Assembly (NCBI GenBank): GCA_018658605.1
Contig: JABHUV010000080.1
Span: forward strand, 1 to 15,208
Length of the DNA: 15,208 bases
Direction of reading: 5' to 3'
Origin: Planctomycetaceae bacterium
Lineage (GTDB): Bacteria; Planctomycetota; Planctomycetia; Pirellulales; Pirellulaceae
Position 1 is the first letter of the stretch; the number at the start of each line of letters is the position of its first letter. The notes beneath the pieces are model-generated. The model did no database searches and was not told the DNA's origin. It saw nothing but the letters and a program-made list of their open reading frames with translations. Made by a program: the position numbers and the translations under genes. Shown here in pieces: positions 1 to 6,942 of the stretch.

Positions 1-17
1 AGGCGGGAGCCTTGCCC

Positions 18-539
18 CTACGGTAAAATCCCTTGACCGAAGCCGTCGCCGCGTTCCAATGGTGGCTCGACTGCTTCTCGTGGGCTGCCCCGATGTGGTC
101 CCTGTATTGACTCCGGTTCATCAACCGCAATCGTATCTTGTCGCTGATAGGAATTGCTAAGTTTTTCATCCCGATCTTCCAATTCCGCCCGATATTGTTG
201 AATCACTTTTTCTTGGATCATCTCACGACATTCCGCATTAATTGGATGTGCTATGTCGGCATATAGTTTCCCCCGAGAATCATCATTGTGGTCCCCAGCG
301 TACTGTTGTTGCTCTCCGCATTGATTGCAATAAGCCGCACGAGAATGATTTTTACAGTGACAACGAGGACAGTGCAAAGTCATCTTGCGACTTGGCATAG
401 CCACGAAAGGACCACTGGAACCCTCGATTATTTTCAAATCACGAACCACGAAACAATCATCAAACGTCACGCTACAGAAAGCTTGTAGGCGGTCATCTGA
501 ATTTTCCATCAATTTAACTCGGACTTCAGTTATTTCCAC
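18..539 (-). CDS. spoVG: SpoVG family regulator with an inserted cysteine cluster
   Basis: SpoVG is a small nucleic-acid-binding regulator, first known from sporulation and septation in Bacillus and found far beyond spore formers. Residues 1-50 ([10 protein letters not shown]... to ...[10 protein letters not shown]) and 95-118 (DIAHPIN..., then a helix) match the two halves of the family core. Between them, where the Bacillus protein has about eight residues, this protein carries some 40, with cysteines C57, C60, C62, C71 and C74 in a CxxCxC...CxxC arrangement that looks like a zinc ribbon. A charged tail of about 55 residues follows, giving 173 residues against the usual 85-100. The start is GTG at 539: an AGGAG lies 10 bases upstream, and homology begins exactly here. 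The longer frame would need a TTG at 575 with no ribosome site. The gene lies 111 bases downstream of ispE on the same strand, so co-transcription is likely. Family assignment is firm; the zinc ribbon is inferred from cysteine spacing. Confidence 0.93.
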   Translation of the reverse strand: MEITEVRVKLMENSDDRLQAFCSVTFDDCFVVRDLKIIEGSSGPFVAMPSRKMTLHCPRCHCKNHSRAAYCNQCGEQQQYAGDHNDDSRGKLYADIAHPINAECREMIQEKVIQQYRAELEDRDEKLSNSYQRQDTIAVDEPESIQGPHRGSPREAVEPPLERGDGFGQGILP

Positions 540-549
540 GATGTTGAAA

Positions 550-554
550 CTCCT
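550..554 (-). promoter_or_regulatory. Ribosome binding site fixing the spoVG GTG start
   Basis: On the minus strand the sequence reads AGGAG, 10 bases, then GTG at 539. It supports the GTG start over the upstream TTG at 575, which has no purine-rich motif before it. Confidence 0.6.
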
Positions 555-650
555 GCTGCCTTTGCGGGCCAGCAATTATTGGGTTAGAAACATTTTCTCA
601 CAACATAAAATTGGCGGGCAATAAATTGTTTTCAGTAACGTTGTTTTTCA

Positions 651-1640
651 TTATGGGCTCAATCCGACACAGGGGTGCTCAAGCGGGAATGAATCTTGTT
701 CGGGATCGATATTCAAAGATCGATGTGATAGCGTCCGAGTATGAAATACTGCCGCGTACCCGCGGTGGGATAACTTCTCAGCGATGTTTCGGGCTTGTCG
801 CGTGTGACGACATATCAAATAGAACGTGCTGCCGCTACCGGTCATCTGAACACCAGGAAGTCCCAGTGCAAGTAACTCAGCTTGTAACTGTTGTAACTCC
901 GGTTGCATTCGCAAAGCTGAATCAACCAGACGGTTATGCAACCACCTGCCAATTTCCGGTGCCCGACCACTGGCACAAGCACCTAAAATATTATCCATGG
1001 TAACGCGATCATCAACGCTGGTCCCTTGATGCATCGCATACTCCGCGAATACTTCCGCGGTAGCAAGACCTACACGAGGCTTAATTAACACGACATCCAA
1101 CGTTGCCGGAATGTTCAATGGTGTTAGCAACTCCCCGCGACCTCTACAGCGTGCGGGGGATCCAGCCAAGAAAAACGGTACGTCACTACCAATTTGCAGT
1201 GCTAACTCAGACAATTCGGCGGTACTTAGCCCTGCCTGCCAAAGATAATTCGCAGCCACCAAAGCAGCGGCTGCGTCACTAGAACCTCCACCCAAACCTG
1301 CAGCAGCAGGAATACGTTTGAATAAACAGATATCGAGTCCTGCCGTTGTTGAACAACCGCTAGACTCAATTCGCTGCCGCAGTAATTGCACTGCCCGCGT
1401 CACCAGATTATCAGAACTGGGGGGCAAGGTGATTTCGTTGCCGACTACGCAACCAGACGATAACGTAATCTCATCGTCTCGCCGCAACTTAAATGTCAAC
1501 GTGTCATACAACGCAATTGGGACCATCAACATATCTAGTTCATGAAACCCATCAGGCCGTTTGTCGGTGATCTCCAGAAACAGATTAAGCTTGGCTGGCG
1601 CCAACACTTCTAGTTCGTCGTTTTGTCGTCTAAAAAACAT
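651..1640 (-). CDS. ispE: 4-diphosphocytidyl-2-C-methyl-D-erythritol kinase (IspE)
   Basis: IspE is the cytosolic GHMP-family kinase of the MEP isoprenoid pathway. It uses ATP to phosphorylate the 2-hydroxyl of 4-diphosphocytidyl-2-C-methyl-D-erythritol. The N-terminus has the conserved APAKLNLFLEI segment, with Lys17 matching the catalytic lysine of E. coli. The GHMP phosphate loop PAAAGLGGGSSDAAAAL is at 111-127, and GSDVPFFL at 151-158 contains the catalytic Asp153. A GHMP C-terminal glycine motif (MTGSGSTFY) appears near residue 266. The protein has 329 residues, longer than the roughly 283 of E. coli, mostly because of a C-terminal tail without recognisable motifs. The ATG at 1640 follows GGGGAG by only 2 bases, but no other in-frame start fits the homology. 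spoVG lies directly downstream on the same strand. The second MEP gene here, dxr, is about 7 kb away. Confidence 0.97.
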   Translation of the reverse strand: MFFRRQNDELEVLAPAKLNLFLEITDKRPDGFHELDMLMVPIALYDTLTFKLRRDDEITLSSGCVVGNEITLPPSSDNLVTRAVQLLRQRIESSGCSTTAGLDICLFKRIPAAAGLGGGSSDAAAALVAANYLWQAGLSTAELSELALQIGSDVPFFLAGSPARCRGRGELLTPLNIPATLDVVLIKPRVGLATAEVFAEYAMHQGTSVDDRVTMDNILGACASGRAPEIGRWLHNRLVDSALRMQPELQQLQAELLALGLPGVQMTGSGSTFYLICRHTRQARNIAEKLSHRGYAAVFHTRTLSHRSLNIDPEQDSFPLEHPCVGLSP

Positions 1641-1822
1641 AACTCCCCAAACTCGATCGATCCCATCACCGGAAACAACAAATAGAAGTTTCCCGGCAAT
1701 GAAACCATCGGCACATTGTTGGAAAGAATTGGATGACTCAAAGAAAAGAAGAAAAGTGTGCGTCTCGTCTCGCCGTCAAACAAAAATTTCCCGCGAGCCT
1801 GCGATCAACTTGCAATAGGAAT

Positions 1823-1851
1823 GACATGATTTAATTGAGATAAATCATGTC
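1823..1851. repeat. Perfect 11-base inverted repeat, possible operator or RNA hairpin
   Basis: The arms GACATGATTTA (1823-1833) and TAAATCATGTC (1841-1851) are perfect complements separated by 7 bases (ATTGAGA). The stem is AT-rich and no T-run follows on either strand, so it is not an intrinsic terminator. Its place between two divergent genes suits a protein-binding site or a leader hairpin; which one cannot be told from sequence. Confidence 0.6.
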
Positions 1852-2009
1852 GCCGTTTGCCTAGTCAGCCGACCGTAACCTACCCTAGATTGTACAGTTC
1901 TAGCATCGCACGTCAAAATAATTCTCGATATCTTATTGTTTCTCCACGAGTATTTCGTACAGCGATGTACAAAAATAGAAGAAACTTACAACGCTGATAG
2001 CGAACTTCA

Positions 2010-2023
2010 TCGGTAAAAACCGA
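2010..2023 (+). repeat. Short hairpin directly upstream of the DUF368 start
   Basis: TCGGT AAAA ACCGA forms a 5-base-pair stem with a 4-base loop that ends 10 bases before the ATG at 2034. It occupies the place where a Shine-Dalgarno sequence would be, and none is visible there. It could influence translation initiation, or be chance for so short a stem. Confidence 0.4.
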
Positions 2024-2033
2024 CAATAACTGC

Positions 2034-2990
2034 ATGCAACCACGACCAACTACTGACGATCACGTCCCACAACACCGACGCCTGCAGACCATTCTTAAAG
2101 GATTTCTGATGGGCAATGCGGATGTTGTACCCGGTGTTTCTGGGGGCACAGTCGCACTGCTGCTGGGAATTTACGACCACCTTGTCCGCAGTATCGGTAA
2201 GTTTGACTCGGAGTTTTGCAGACTCCTAGTCAAAAGAAACTGGCGTCAAGCGACTGAGCATGTCCACTTGCGATTTATCCTGTCGTTGCTATTAGGGATT
2301 TTCGGTGGAATTCTATGTATGGGAACACTTTCGCATTGGCTGCTAGAAAGTCAACAGTCGCGGCAATTCACGCTTGCTGCATTCTCGGGCATGGTCTTGG
2401 CCTCCTGCTTCGTCATTGGTAATCAGATCCAAATACGTAACCATTGTGATCGGGGTCGGTCGATACTCTTGGCCCTCATTGGAATTACAATTGCAGTTTC
2501 GGCAGGCTTAGCCTTTGCGGATGACCCCACTCAATTAACGGAGCCCACATATTTTCAATTATTCTGTTTCGCCGCCATTGCGATTTGTGCGATGATTTTA
2601 CCGGGTATCAGTGGTGCTTTGATTCTGATGATCCTCGGCGTTTATGAACACCTTGTCGCCTTGCCCGAAAAACTGATAAAAGGGATTGAGCTGGGAGAAA
2701 CCGTCACGCAACTCATCATTTTTGCCTGTGGAGCAGCCTGTGGGCTGATCGTCTTTAGCCGAGTGCTACGACATCTACTAACAAAATACCGCCACGGCAC
2801 ACTCAGCCTACTCGTCGGCATTATGCTCGGATCCTTATGTATCCTGTGGCCCTTCCAAGATATCAACAAGCAACCGTTGCCCATCGCACTCGATGTTCAT
2901 TCAGCCTTACTAATAATCACCATCGCTTTTTCTACGGGTCTTGTTCTGTGGCTCGTCAAACTCTCTAATTCCTCACCCACGCAAAACTGA
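2034..2990 (+). CDS. DUF368 membrane protein, PopT-type undecaprenyl phosphate transporter
   Basis: DUF368 proteins are polytopic inner-membrane proteins. Members in other bacteria (PopT) return undecaprenyl phosphate to the cytosolic leaflet so that this carrier can be reused for peptidoglycan and surface polysaccharides. The signature GNADVVPGVSGGTVALLLGI lies at residues 27-46. A second, similar segment LPGISGALILMILGVYEHL lies at 189-207, so the motif is duplicated inside the protein. Several further hydrophobic segments (about 80-105, 112-130, 143-160, 174-204, 224-242, 258-273, 288-309) make this a multi-pass protein. The length of 318 residues fits the family. The ATG at 2034 has no clear ribosome site; ATG 2109 is the first alternative but would leave only two residues before the signature. 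The gene stands alone on the plus strand, divergent from ispE and convergent with rpsU. Family is firm; the exact substrate is inferred from homologues. Confidence 0.9.
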   Translation: MQPRPTTDDHVPQHRRLQTILKGFLMGNADVVPGVSGGTVALLLGIYDHLVRSIGKFDSEFCRLLVKRNWRQATEHVHLRFILSLLLGIFGGILCMGTLSHWLLESQQSRQFTLAAFSGMVLASCFVIGNQIQIRNHCDRGRSILLALIGITIAVSAGLAFADDPTQLTEPTYFQLFCFAAIAICAMILPGISGALILMILGVYEHLVALPEKLIKGIELGETVTQLIIFACGAACGLIVFSRVLRHLLTKYRHGTLSLLVGIMLGSLCILWPFQDINKQPLPIALDVHSALLIITIAFSTGLVLWLVKLSNSSPTQN

Positions 2991-3027
2991 AACACCGCAC
3001 GTGCACTTATCGCCAAACAGGGCGCAC

Positions 3028-3061
3028 AAAAAAAACGAGCGTGGCATAAGCCTCACTCGTT
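3028..3061 (-). terminator. Rho-independent terminator downstream of rpsU
   Basis: Read on the minus strand, a 12-position stem (arms 3050-3061 and 3034-3045) with one G-U pair, one mismatch and a TTAT loop is followed at once by a run of T residues (3035-3028). It lies about 30 bases after the rpsU stop and ends the long minus-strand transcript before the convergent DUF368 gene. Confidence 0.85.
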
Positions 3062-3062
3062 A

Positions 3063-3084
3063 CGTGTATTGTTGCACGGTTTTT
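3063..3084 (+). terminator. Candidate plus-strand terminator for the DUF368 gene
   Basis: CGTGTA TTGT TGCACG (3063-3078) can form a 6-base-pair stem including one G-U pair with a 4-base loop. It is followed by G and five T residues (3080-3084). It lies about 70 bases after the DUF368 stop and is weaker than the opposing terminator. Confidence 0.4.
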
Positions 3085-3090
3085 GCTCGA

Positions 3091-3279
3091 TCAGTCTAGA
3101 CGTGATTTCATCGAACGGCGTTCGGCGCGAATTCGGGCCCGGCGTTTGATGTCACTCGGCTTTTCATAGTACTTGCGACGACGCATCTCTTTTTTAAGAC
3201 CACTCCGCATCACCAATTTACCAAAACGACGCACAGCTTCCTGAATCGTCTCGCGATCTCTAACAATAACCTTTACCAC
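3091..3279 (-). CDS. rpsU: Small ribosomal subunit protein bS21
   Basis: bS21 is a small basic protein of the 30S subunit, near the platform and the anti-Shine-Dalgarno end of 16S rRNA. The sequence [20 protein letters not shown], then [19 protein letters not shown], is typical of the family, and the tail is rich in Arg and Lys. The start chosen is GTG at 3279, preceded at 10 bases by AGGGG, giving 62 residues, the usual length. The frame is open upstream to a GTG at 3348, but the additional 23 residues do not resemble bS21, and a perfect inverted repeat overlaps that upstream start. The gene is last in the long minus-strand run, 142 bases after the beta-propeller gene, and is followed by a strong terminator. 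The long gap leaves room for its own promoter. Confidence 0.95.
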   Translation of the reverse strand: MVKVIVRDRETIQEAVRRFGKLVMRSGLKKEMRRRKYYEKPSDIKRRARIRAERRSMKSRLD

Positions 3280-3289
3280 AGCGTTAAAT

Positions 3290-3294
3290 CCCCT
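3290..3294 (-). promoter_or_regulatory. Ribosome binding site fixing the rpsU GTG start
   Basis: The minus strand reads AGGGG followed by 10 bases and then GTG at 3279. This fits the point where bS21 homology begins. Confidence 0.55.
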
Positions 3295-3333
3295 AACCTT
3301 GCAATGTATGTTTTCTGTTTTATCTCTCTCTTT

Positions 3334-3355
3334 AGCTTGAATAATCACTCAAGCT
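3334..3355 (-). repeat. Inverted repeat in the rpsU leader
   Basis: On the minus strand AGCTTGA, 8 bases, TCAAGCT form a perfect 7-base-pair stem about 55 bases before the rpsU GTG. There is no T-run, so it is not a terminator. It could be an mRNA leader structure used in control of bS21 synthesis or a DNA-binding site; both are inference. Confidence 0.45.
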
Positions 3356-3421
3356 CAAACTACAAATTCTATACCGACATTTGCCATCTTGACCAGACCC
3401 CAGTAAGCGTTTTTCGCTAAC

Positions 3422-4735
3422 TTAATTATCGGCAGCTAGACTCGCGCACACCAAAAATTCGTCACTTCGAGCAAAAACATGCTTATTTGCATAGGCTGGA
3501 TGAGCCCAACAGACTCCTTCGCGACGCCGTAACTGCTCCAAAGTCGGTTCAATCAATTTGGCTCGGCTAATTTCTACCATCCCTTTTTCACTTAAGCGAC
3601 TGATAATCAATTCTCCCCGCTCATTGAACATCCACACCTGCTTGCCATTCTTAACAAAGTGAATAGTACTCCATCTAGCACGAGGCGTAGCCGTTTGATT
3701 TTCCCAAATCCGCACCCCCGTTTTTTTATCAAGACATCGAAGTTCACCGTAACTATCCACTCCATAAATATAATCACCCAGAATAATCGGCGTACTAATG
3801 ATCGAATGAATGCCTGCCGTGTTTTTTTCATCTGGGCCCGTTTGTCGCCACACCAACTCTGCCTTGAGTGCATCTTGTTTCAAATCAAGTAGCAAGCAGC
3901 CATCATAAAACGATGTCACAAACAATTGATTGTTTGCAAATACCGGTGTGGCCACTCCGATAGGCATTCGCGACGGCGGAAAGGGATGTCGCCAGTGCAA
4001 TTCGCCGGATTTTGGATTCAAACCCGAGATGGAATCCCCCGTCCAGACAACGACAACTTCCTCACCCGCTTGTTCAATCAGGATCGGGGACGCATAACAA
4101 GCTCGTTCCTGCAAGGCGGTCCATTTTTGTTTTCCCGTCTTCACGTCAAATCCAACGACACATGCTGTCTTGCCGCCAAGTTGCACAATCACAGTATCGC
4201 CAACAACCAACGGAGATCCAGCAATGCCCCAAATCGGCATTACAATGTCATATTCAGCATTGAGATCATGCTGCCACAATACATTACCTGTCGTCGCATC
4301 TAAACAGTGAAAGTGCCCCATGGCACCCAACGCAAAAGCGCGGTTTTCGACAATGGCGATTGCCGCACGCGGTCCTGCCGTATACCCAATTTCATAATCG
4401 CATACATACTCATGCTGCCAAATTTCTTCACCGTCTTCCTCAGCAACGCACAAGATTCGTTCAGTCTGCTTTTGATCTAACGGATCAACTTTTCGATCAG
4501 AAACATAGACGCGCCCGTTGGCGACTGTCGGAGCGCTGTAGCCGGAGCCAATTTTAACTTTCCATTTAAGTGGTATTTGACCTGCCGAGAATTTGTCGAT
4601 AATCCCCGTTTCCTGCCAGACACCATCACGACTGGGGCCGCGCCATTGAGGCCAATCATCTGCGTGCGCCATTGCACCGTAATGAAAGCCGAGCACACCC
4701 AGCGTCAACACAATTTGTACCAAGTTTTTCATCAT
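3422..4735 (-). CDS. Secreted PQQ-like beta-propeller protein
   Basis: A 437-residue exported protein. Residues 1-25 form a signal peptide (MMKN, then a hydrophobic core, with likely cleavage after AMA at 23 or AHA at 25), with no lipobox cysteine. The mature protein opens with DDWPQWRGPSRDGVW, a start common in the many planctomycete propeller proteins. Repeated blade motifs of the type D-x-x-TG-x-x-x-W follow: DATTGNVLW (about 146), DVKTGKQKW (about 197), NPKSGELHW and DKKTGVRIW. These are the signature of PQQ-like (WD-like) propellers such as BamB, and most such proteins bind no PQQ. A GAGGAGG motif precedes two tandem ATGs: spacing is 2 bases to 4735 and 5 to 4732, so the second ATG may be the real one. 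The gene lies 36 bases after lpxI and is probably co-transcribed with it. The cellular role is unknown. Confidence 0.88.
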   Translation of the reverse strand: MMKNLVQIVLTLGVLGFHYGAMAHADDWPQWRGPSRDGVWQETGIIDKFSAGQIPLKWKVKIGSGYSAPTVANGRVYVSDRKVDPLDQKQTERILCVAEEDGEEIWQHEYVCDYEIGYTAGPRAAIAIVENRAFALGAMGHFHCLDATTGNVLWQHDLNAEYDIVMPIWGIAGSPLVVGDTVIVQLGGKTACVVGFDVKTGKQKWTALQERACYASPILIEQAGEEVVVVWTGDSISGLNPKSGELHWRHPFPPSRMPIGVATPVFANNQLFVTSFYDGCLLLDLKQDALKAELVWRQTGPDEKNTAGIHSIISTPIILGDYIYGVDSYGELRCLDKKTGVRIWENQTATPRARWSTIHFVKNGKQVWMFNERGELIISRLSEKGMVEISRAKLIEPTLEQLRRREGVCWAHPAYANKHVFARSDEFLVCASLAADN

Positions 4736-4771
4736 CGCCTCCTCATTCGTAAAATAACGTCGATCGTACTA

Positions 4772-5689
4772 TCAAGCAGCTTCGCGTTGCGGTATCAAAT
4801 CCTCACCAACGACAGCAACAAAGATCAAATTGTGTTCCTTGGCGTACTGCAACACAGCGGGCTCGTCAATAATTATCGTGTGCTCTGCTTCAACAGCCAA
4901 ACAACGACCACCCGCTGCGACAATCGACTCTAACGTACCGATACCCACGGTAGGGACATCAAATCGAGAATCCTGCTGTGGCTTGGCTACTTTGACAACC
5001 GTAAATCCACCTTGGGGGCACAATTCACCCGCTCGCGCAATACAACAATCGGTTCCTTCAATCGCCTCGACTGCCAGCACAGCACGGTCTTTGACAACCA
5101 CCGTTTGTCCAACATCAAGCCCGCCCATGCACTTAGCTAGCTCCCAGCCGAAATCAATATCCCGTTGTTGCGAGGCCGTAATTCTGCGATCTGTTAAATT
5201 CCCTGATTTCACTAGTAACTCCGGTGCAAAATAAGTTGCAGGTACAACGGTCAAACCCTGCCGTTGGAACATCGCAACAAAGGCTAACAAAAACGCATCG
5301 TCTCGAGTATCACTGTTTCGAGCGACAAAATGATTATAAAACATTTTCAAAGTGGTCAGATCGGGGATCAATCGAAGCCAGGCAAACTTGCGAAACAATA
5401 TCAACTTCTGAACTTTTCCAGCCATCATGACATGCTTCACATTATGTCGCTTGAAAAATCGTATCCCCTTACCACCGCGAGCGGGATTTACCGTCATATA
5501 AGCATCGCAAATTTCGGCCAACTCAACATCTGCATGCTCACGGATCCCAACACAGATGACCCGGTACCCGAGGAGTTTCAATTTCCGAGCGACGACTAAG
5601 GGAAAGTCACCCCAACCAGCTAACAAACCGACACAGTCCACTGCGGGGGGATCATCCGTGGTAAGTGGTGGAACAGAACTCATAAGCAA
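4772..5689 (-). CDS. lpxI: LpxI-type UDP-2,3-diacylglucosamine pyrophosphatase
   Basis: LpxI (formerly DUF1009), known from Caulobacter, hydrolyses UDP-2,3-diacylglucosamine to lipid X and UMP in lipid A synthesis, replacing LpxH. The N-terminal domain has GLLAGWGDFP (21-30) and the MAGKV segment (89-93). The C-terminal domain has DFGWELAKCMGGLDVGQTVV (179-198), VEAIEGTD (207-214) and VKVAKPQQDSRFDVPTVG (232-249), which together are diagnostic. The length of 305 residues is slightly above the usual, owing to a short N-terminal tail. The start may be TTG at 5689, where AAGGA lies 6 bases upstream, or ATG at 5683, where spacing is 12. The ribosome site overlaps the lpxD stop, which suggests translational coupling. 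It sits directly after lpxD, as expected for a lipid A enzyme. Confidence in family is high; activity follows from homologues. Confidence 0.93.
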   Translation of the reverse strand: MLMSSVPPLTTDDPPAVDCVGLLAGWGDFPLVVARKLKLLGYRVICVGIREHADVELAEICDAYMTVNPARGGKGIRFFKRHNVKHVMMAGKVQKLILFRKFAWLRLIPDLTTLKMFYNHFVARNSDTRDDAFLLAFVAMFQRQGLTVVPATYFAPELLVKSGNLTDRRITASQQRDIDFGWELAKCMGGLDVGQTVVVKDRAVLAVEAIEGTDCCIARAGELCPQGGFTVVKVAKPQQDSRFDVPTVGIGTLESIVAAGGRCLAVEAEHTIIIDEPAVLQYAKEHNLIFVAVVGEDLIPQREAA

Positions 5690-5698
5690 CGTTGTTCC

Positions 5699-6769
5699 TT
5701 ATGCTGCGTCCTGTTGTGAGGAAGGATCATGCTCGTCGACGACCATCTCAGCAGATAGCTCATCTAGTTGGCGTTGGAGCTTTTTGACTTGTTTCAACAA
5801 TTTTGGCAACCGCTGCACACTCGCTATTTCAATCATCCCTTGGCGAAATGGCACACTTGGCGTTCCCACGTAAACTTGATTTGGCTTGAGTTGTCCCATC
5901 ACGCCCGTTTGAGCAGCTAATTGCACATTGTCGGGGATGTCGAGATGATCTTTGATACCAACTTGGCCTCCCATGACTACAAAACTCCCTGTCGTTACAC
6001 TGCCGGCAATTGCCGTTTGCCCACACAAAATATTATGTTTTCCGATCTGAACGTTATGACCAATTTGAACGAGATTATCGATTTTCGTGCCTGCGCCAAT
6101 ACGCGTCACCCCAAAAGTCCCACGGTCAATCGCAGCATTCGCTCCAATCTCGACAGCATCCTCCAAAACAACGCAACCATATTGCACACTCAAGGTATGC
6201 CCAGTCGCATCCGACTTGTAACCAAACCCATAAGATCCAAGCACCGCTCCGGCATGAATGATACAGCGGTCACCAACGATCGTGTTCTCATACAGCACAA
6301 CATTCGGAAAGATCGTCGTCCTTGAACCGATCGTGGAGCCATCTAAAATAACAACGTTTTGCAAAACAACCGTATTGGCCCCAACCACAACATCTTCGCC
6401 AATCACAACCCCGGCACTGATCGTCGCAGATTCGTCAATCAAGGCAGTCTCATGAACAACTGCATGCTCACTAATTCCGACCGGCGGTGGCGCCATCATA
6501 CGACGAAATTGTCGTACGATATTACCAAAACACTTCAGTGGTGACTCAACACGGATAACGGGCAGATCGCACTCAGGAAAATCAAGACTGACAATGGCTG
6601 CTTCAGCCTTACTAGCAAGTAACGCGTCTAAGTGTTTTGTCGATTCAGCTAGCGTCAGATATCCAGCCTCGGATTCGCGCAACGTACCCGCATTTGTGAT
6701 GCGAATCGCAGGATCGCCGTCAAGCATTGCTCCCAATTGAGATGCAATTTCCCCCAATGTCAATTCCAT
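5699..6769 (-). CDS. lpxD: UDP-3-O-acylglucosamine N-acyltransferase (LpxD)
   Basis: LpxD transfers a hydroxyacyl chain from acyl-ACP to the 2-amino group of UDP-3-O-acylglucosamine, the third step of lipid A synthesis. Residues 1-98 form the uridine-binding domain. Residues 100-302 are a left-handed beta-helix of hexapeptide repeats, with HAGAVLGSYGFGY (172-184) and QIGHNVQIG (235-243). His238 matches the catalytic histidine of E. coli LpxD. Residues about 316-342 are a C-terminal helix likely to pack in the trimer, followed by a short acidic tail. The length of 356 residues is near the family norm (about 340). An AAAGGA lies 11 bases before the ATG. lpxI follows after 9 bases. The 173 bases between rseP and lpxD contain no clear promoter or terminator that I could see, so read-through from dxr-rseP is plausible. 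Confidence 0.97.
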   Translation of the reverse strand: MELTLGEIASQLGAMLDGDPAIRITNAGTLRESEAGYLTLAESTKHLDALLASKAEAAIVSLDFPECDLPVIRVESPLKCFGNIVRQFRRMMAPPPVGISEHAVVHETALIDESATISAGVVIGEDVVVGANTVVLQNVVILDGSTIGSRTTIFPNVVLYENTIVGDRCIIHAGAVLGSYGFGYKSDATGHTLSVQYGCVVLEDAVEIGANAAIDRGTFGVTRIGAGTKIDNLVQIGHNVQIGKHNILCGQTAIAGSVTTGSFVVMGGQVGIKDHLDIPDNVQLAAQTGVMGQLKPNQVYVGTPSVPFRQGMIEIASVQRLPKLLKQVKKLQRQLDELSAEMVVDEHDPSSQQDAA

Positions 6770-6942
6770 GAAAATCGGAATCCTTTCCGGTCCTTCACTT
6801 AGTCACTTTAGATTTATCAAACAACAACCATTATCGTAGATTCTATAGCGAAAAAACTCAAGCTCGGATTACCGCCAGAGACATATGCTATCCGCCGCCA
6901 CGACCGAAACAACTGTTTGCCAGAACAATTTTACGAGGTGCG

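Larger units (their letters stand above)
1641..2033. other. 393-base divergent intergenic region between ispE and the DUF368 gene
   Basis: No gene is supported here. The region must hold the promoters of ispE (leftward) and of the DUF368 gene (rightward), but I found no convincing -35/-10 pair on either strand. It contains a perfect 11-base inverted repeat (1823-1851), a 5-base inverted repeat CTAGA/TCTAG (1885-1903), the hexamer TGTACA at 1891-1896 and 1966-1971 plus a related CGTACA at 1956-1961, and a small hairpin (2010-2023) just before the DUF368 start. An 85-codon open frame on the plus strand running from inside ispE to 1818 looks spurious. Confidence 0.6.

Noticed and set aside
1561..1818. 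85-codon plus-strand open frame overlapping the 5' end of ispE
   Set aside because: Antisense to ispE for a third of its length, no recognisable family, no ribosome site, and low-complexity Ser/Lys/Arg content typical of a shadow frame.
3349..3421. Sigma-70 promoter for rpsU (TGGTCA, 18 bases, TAGAAT on the minus strand)
   Set aside because: The -10 is good but the -35 is weak and the spacing long; kept only as a possibility and not listed as a feature.
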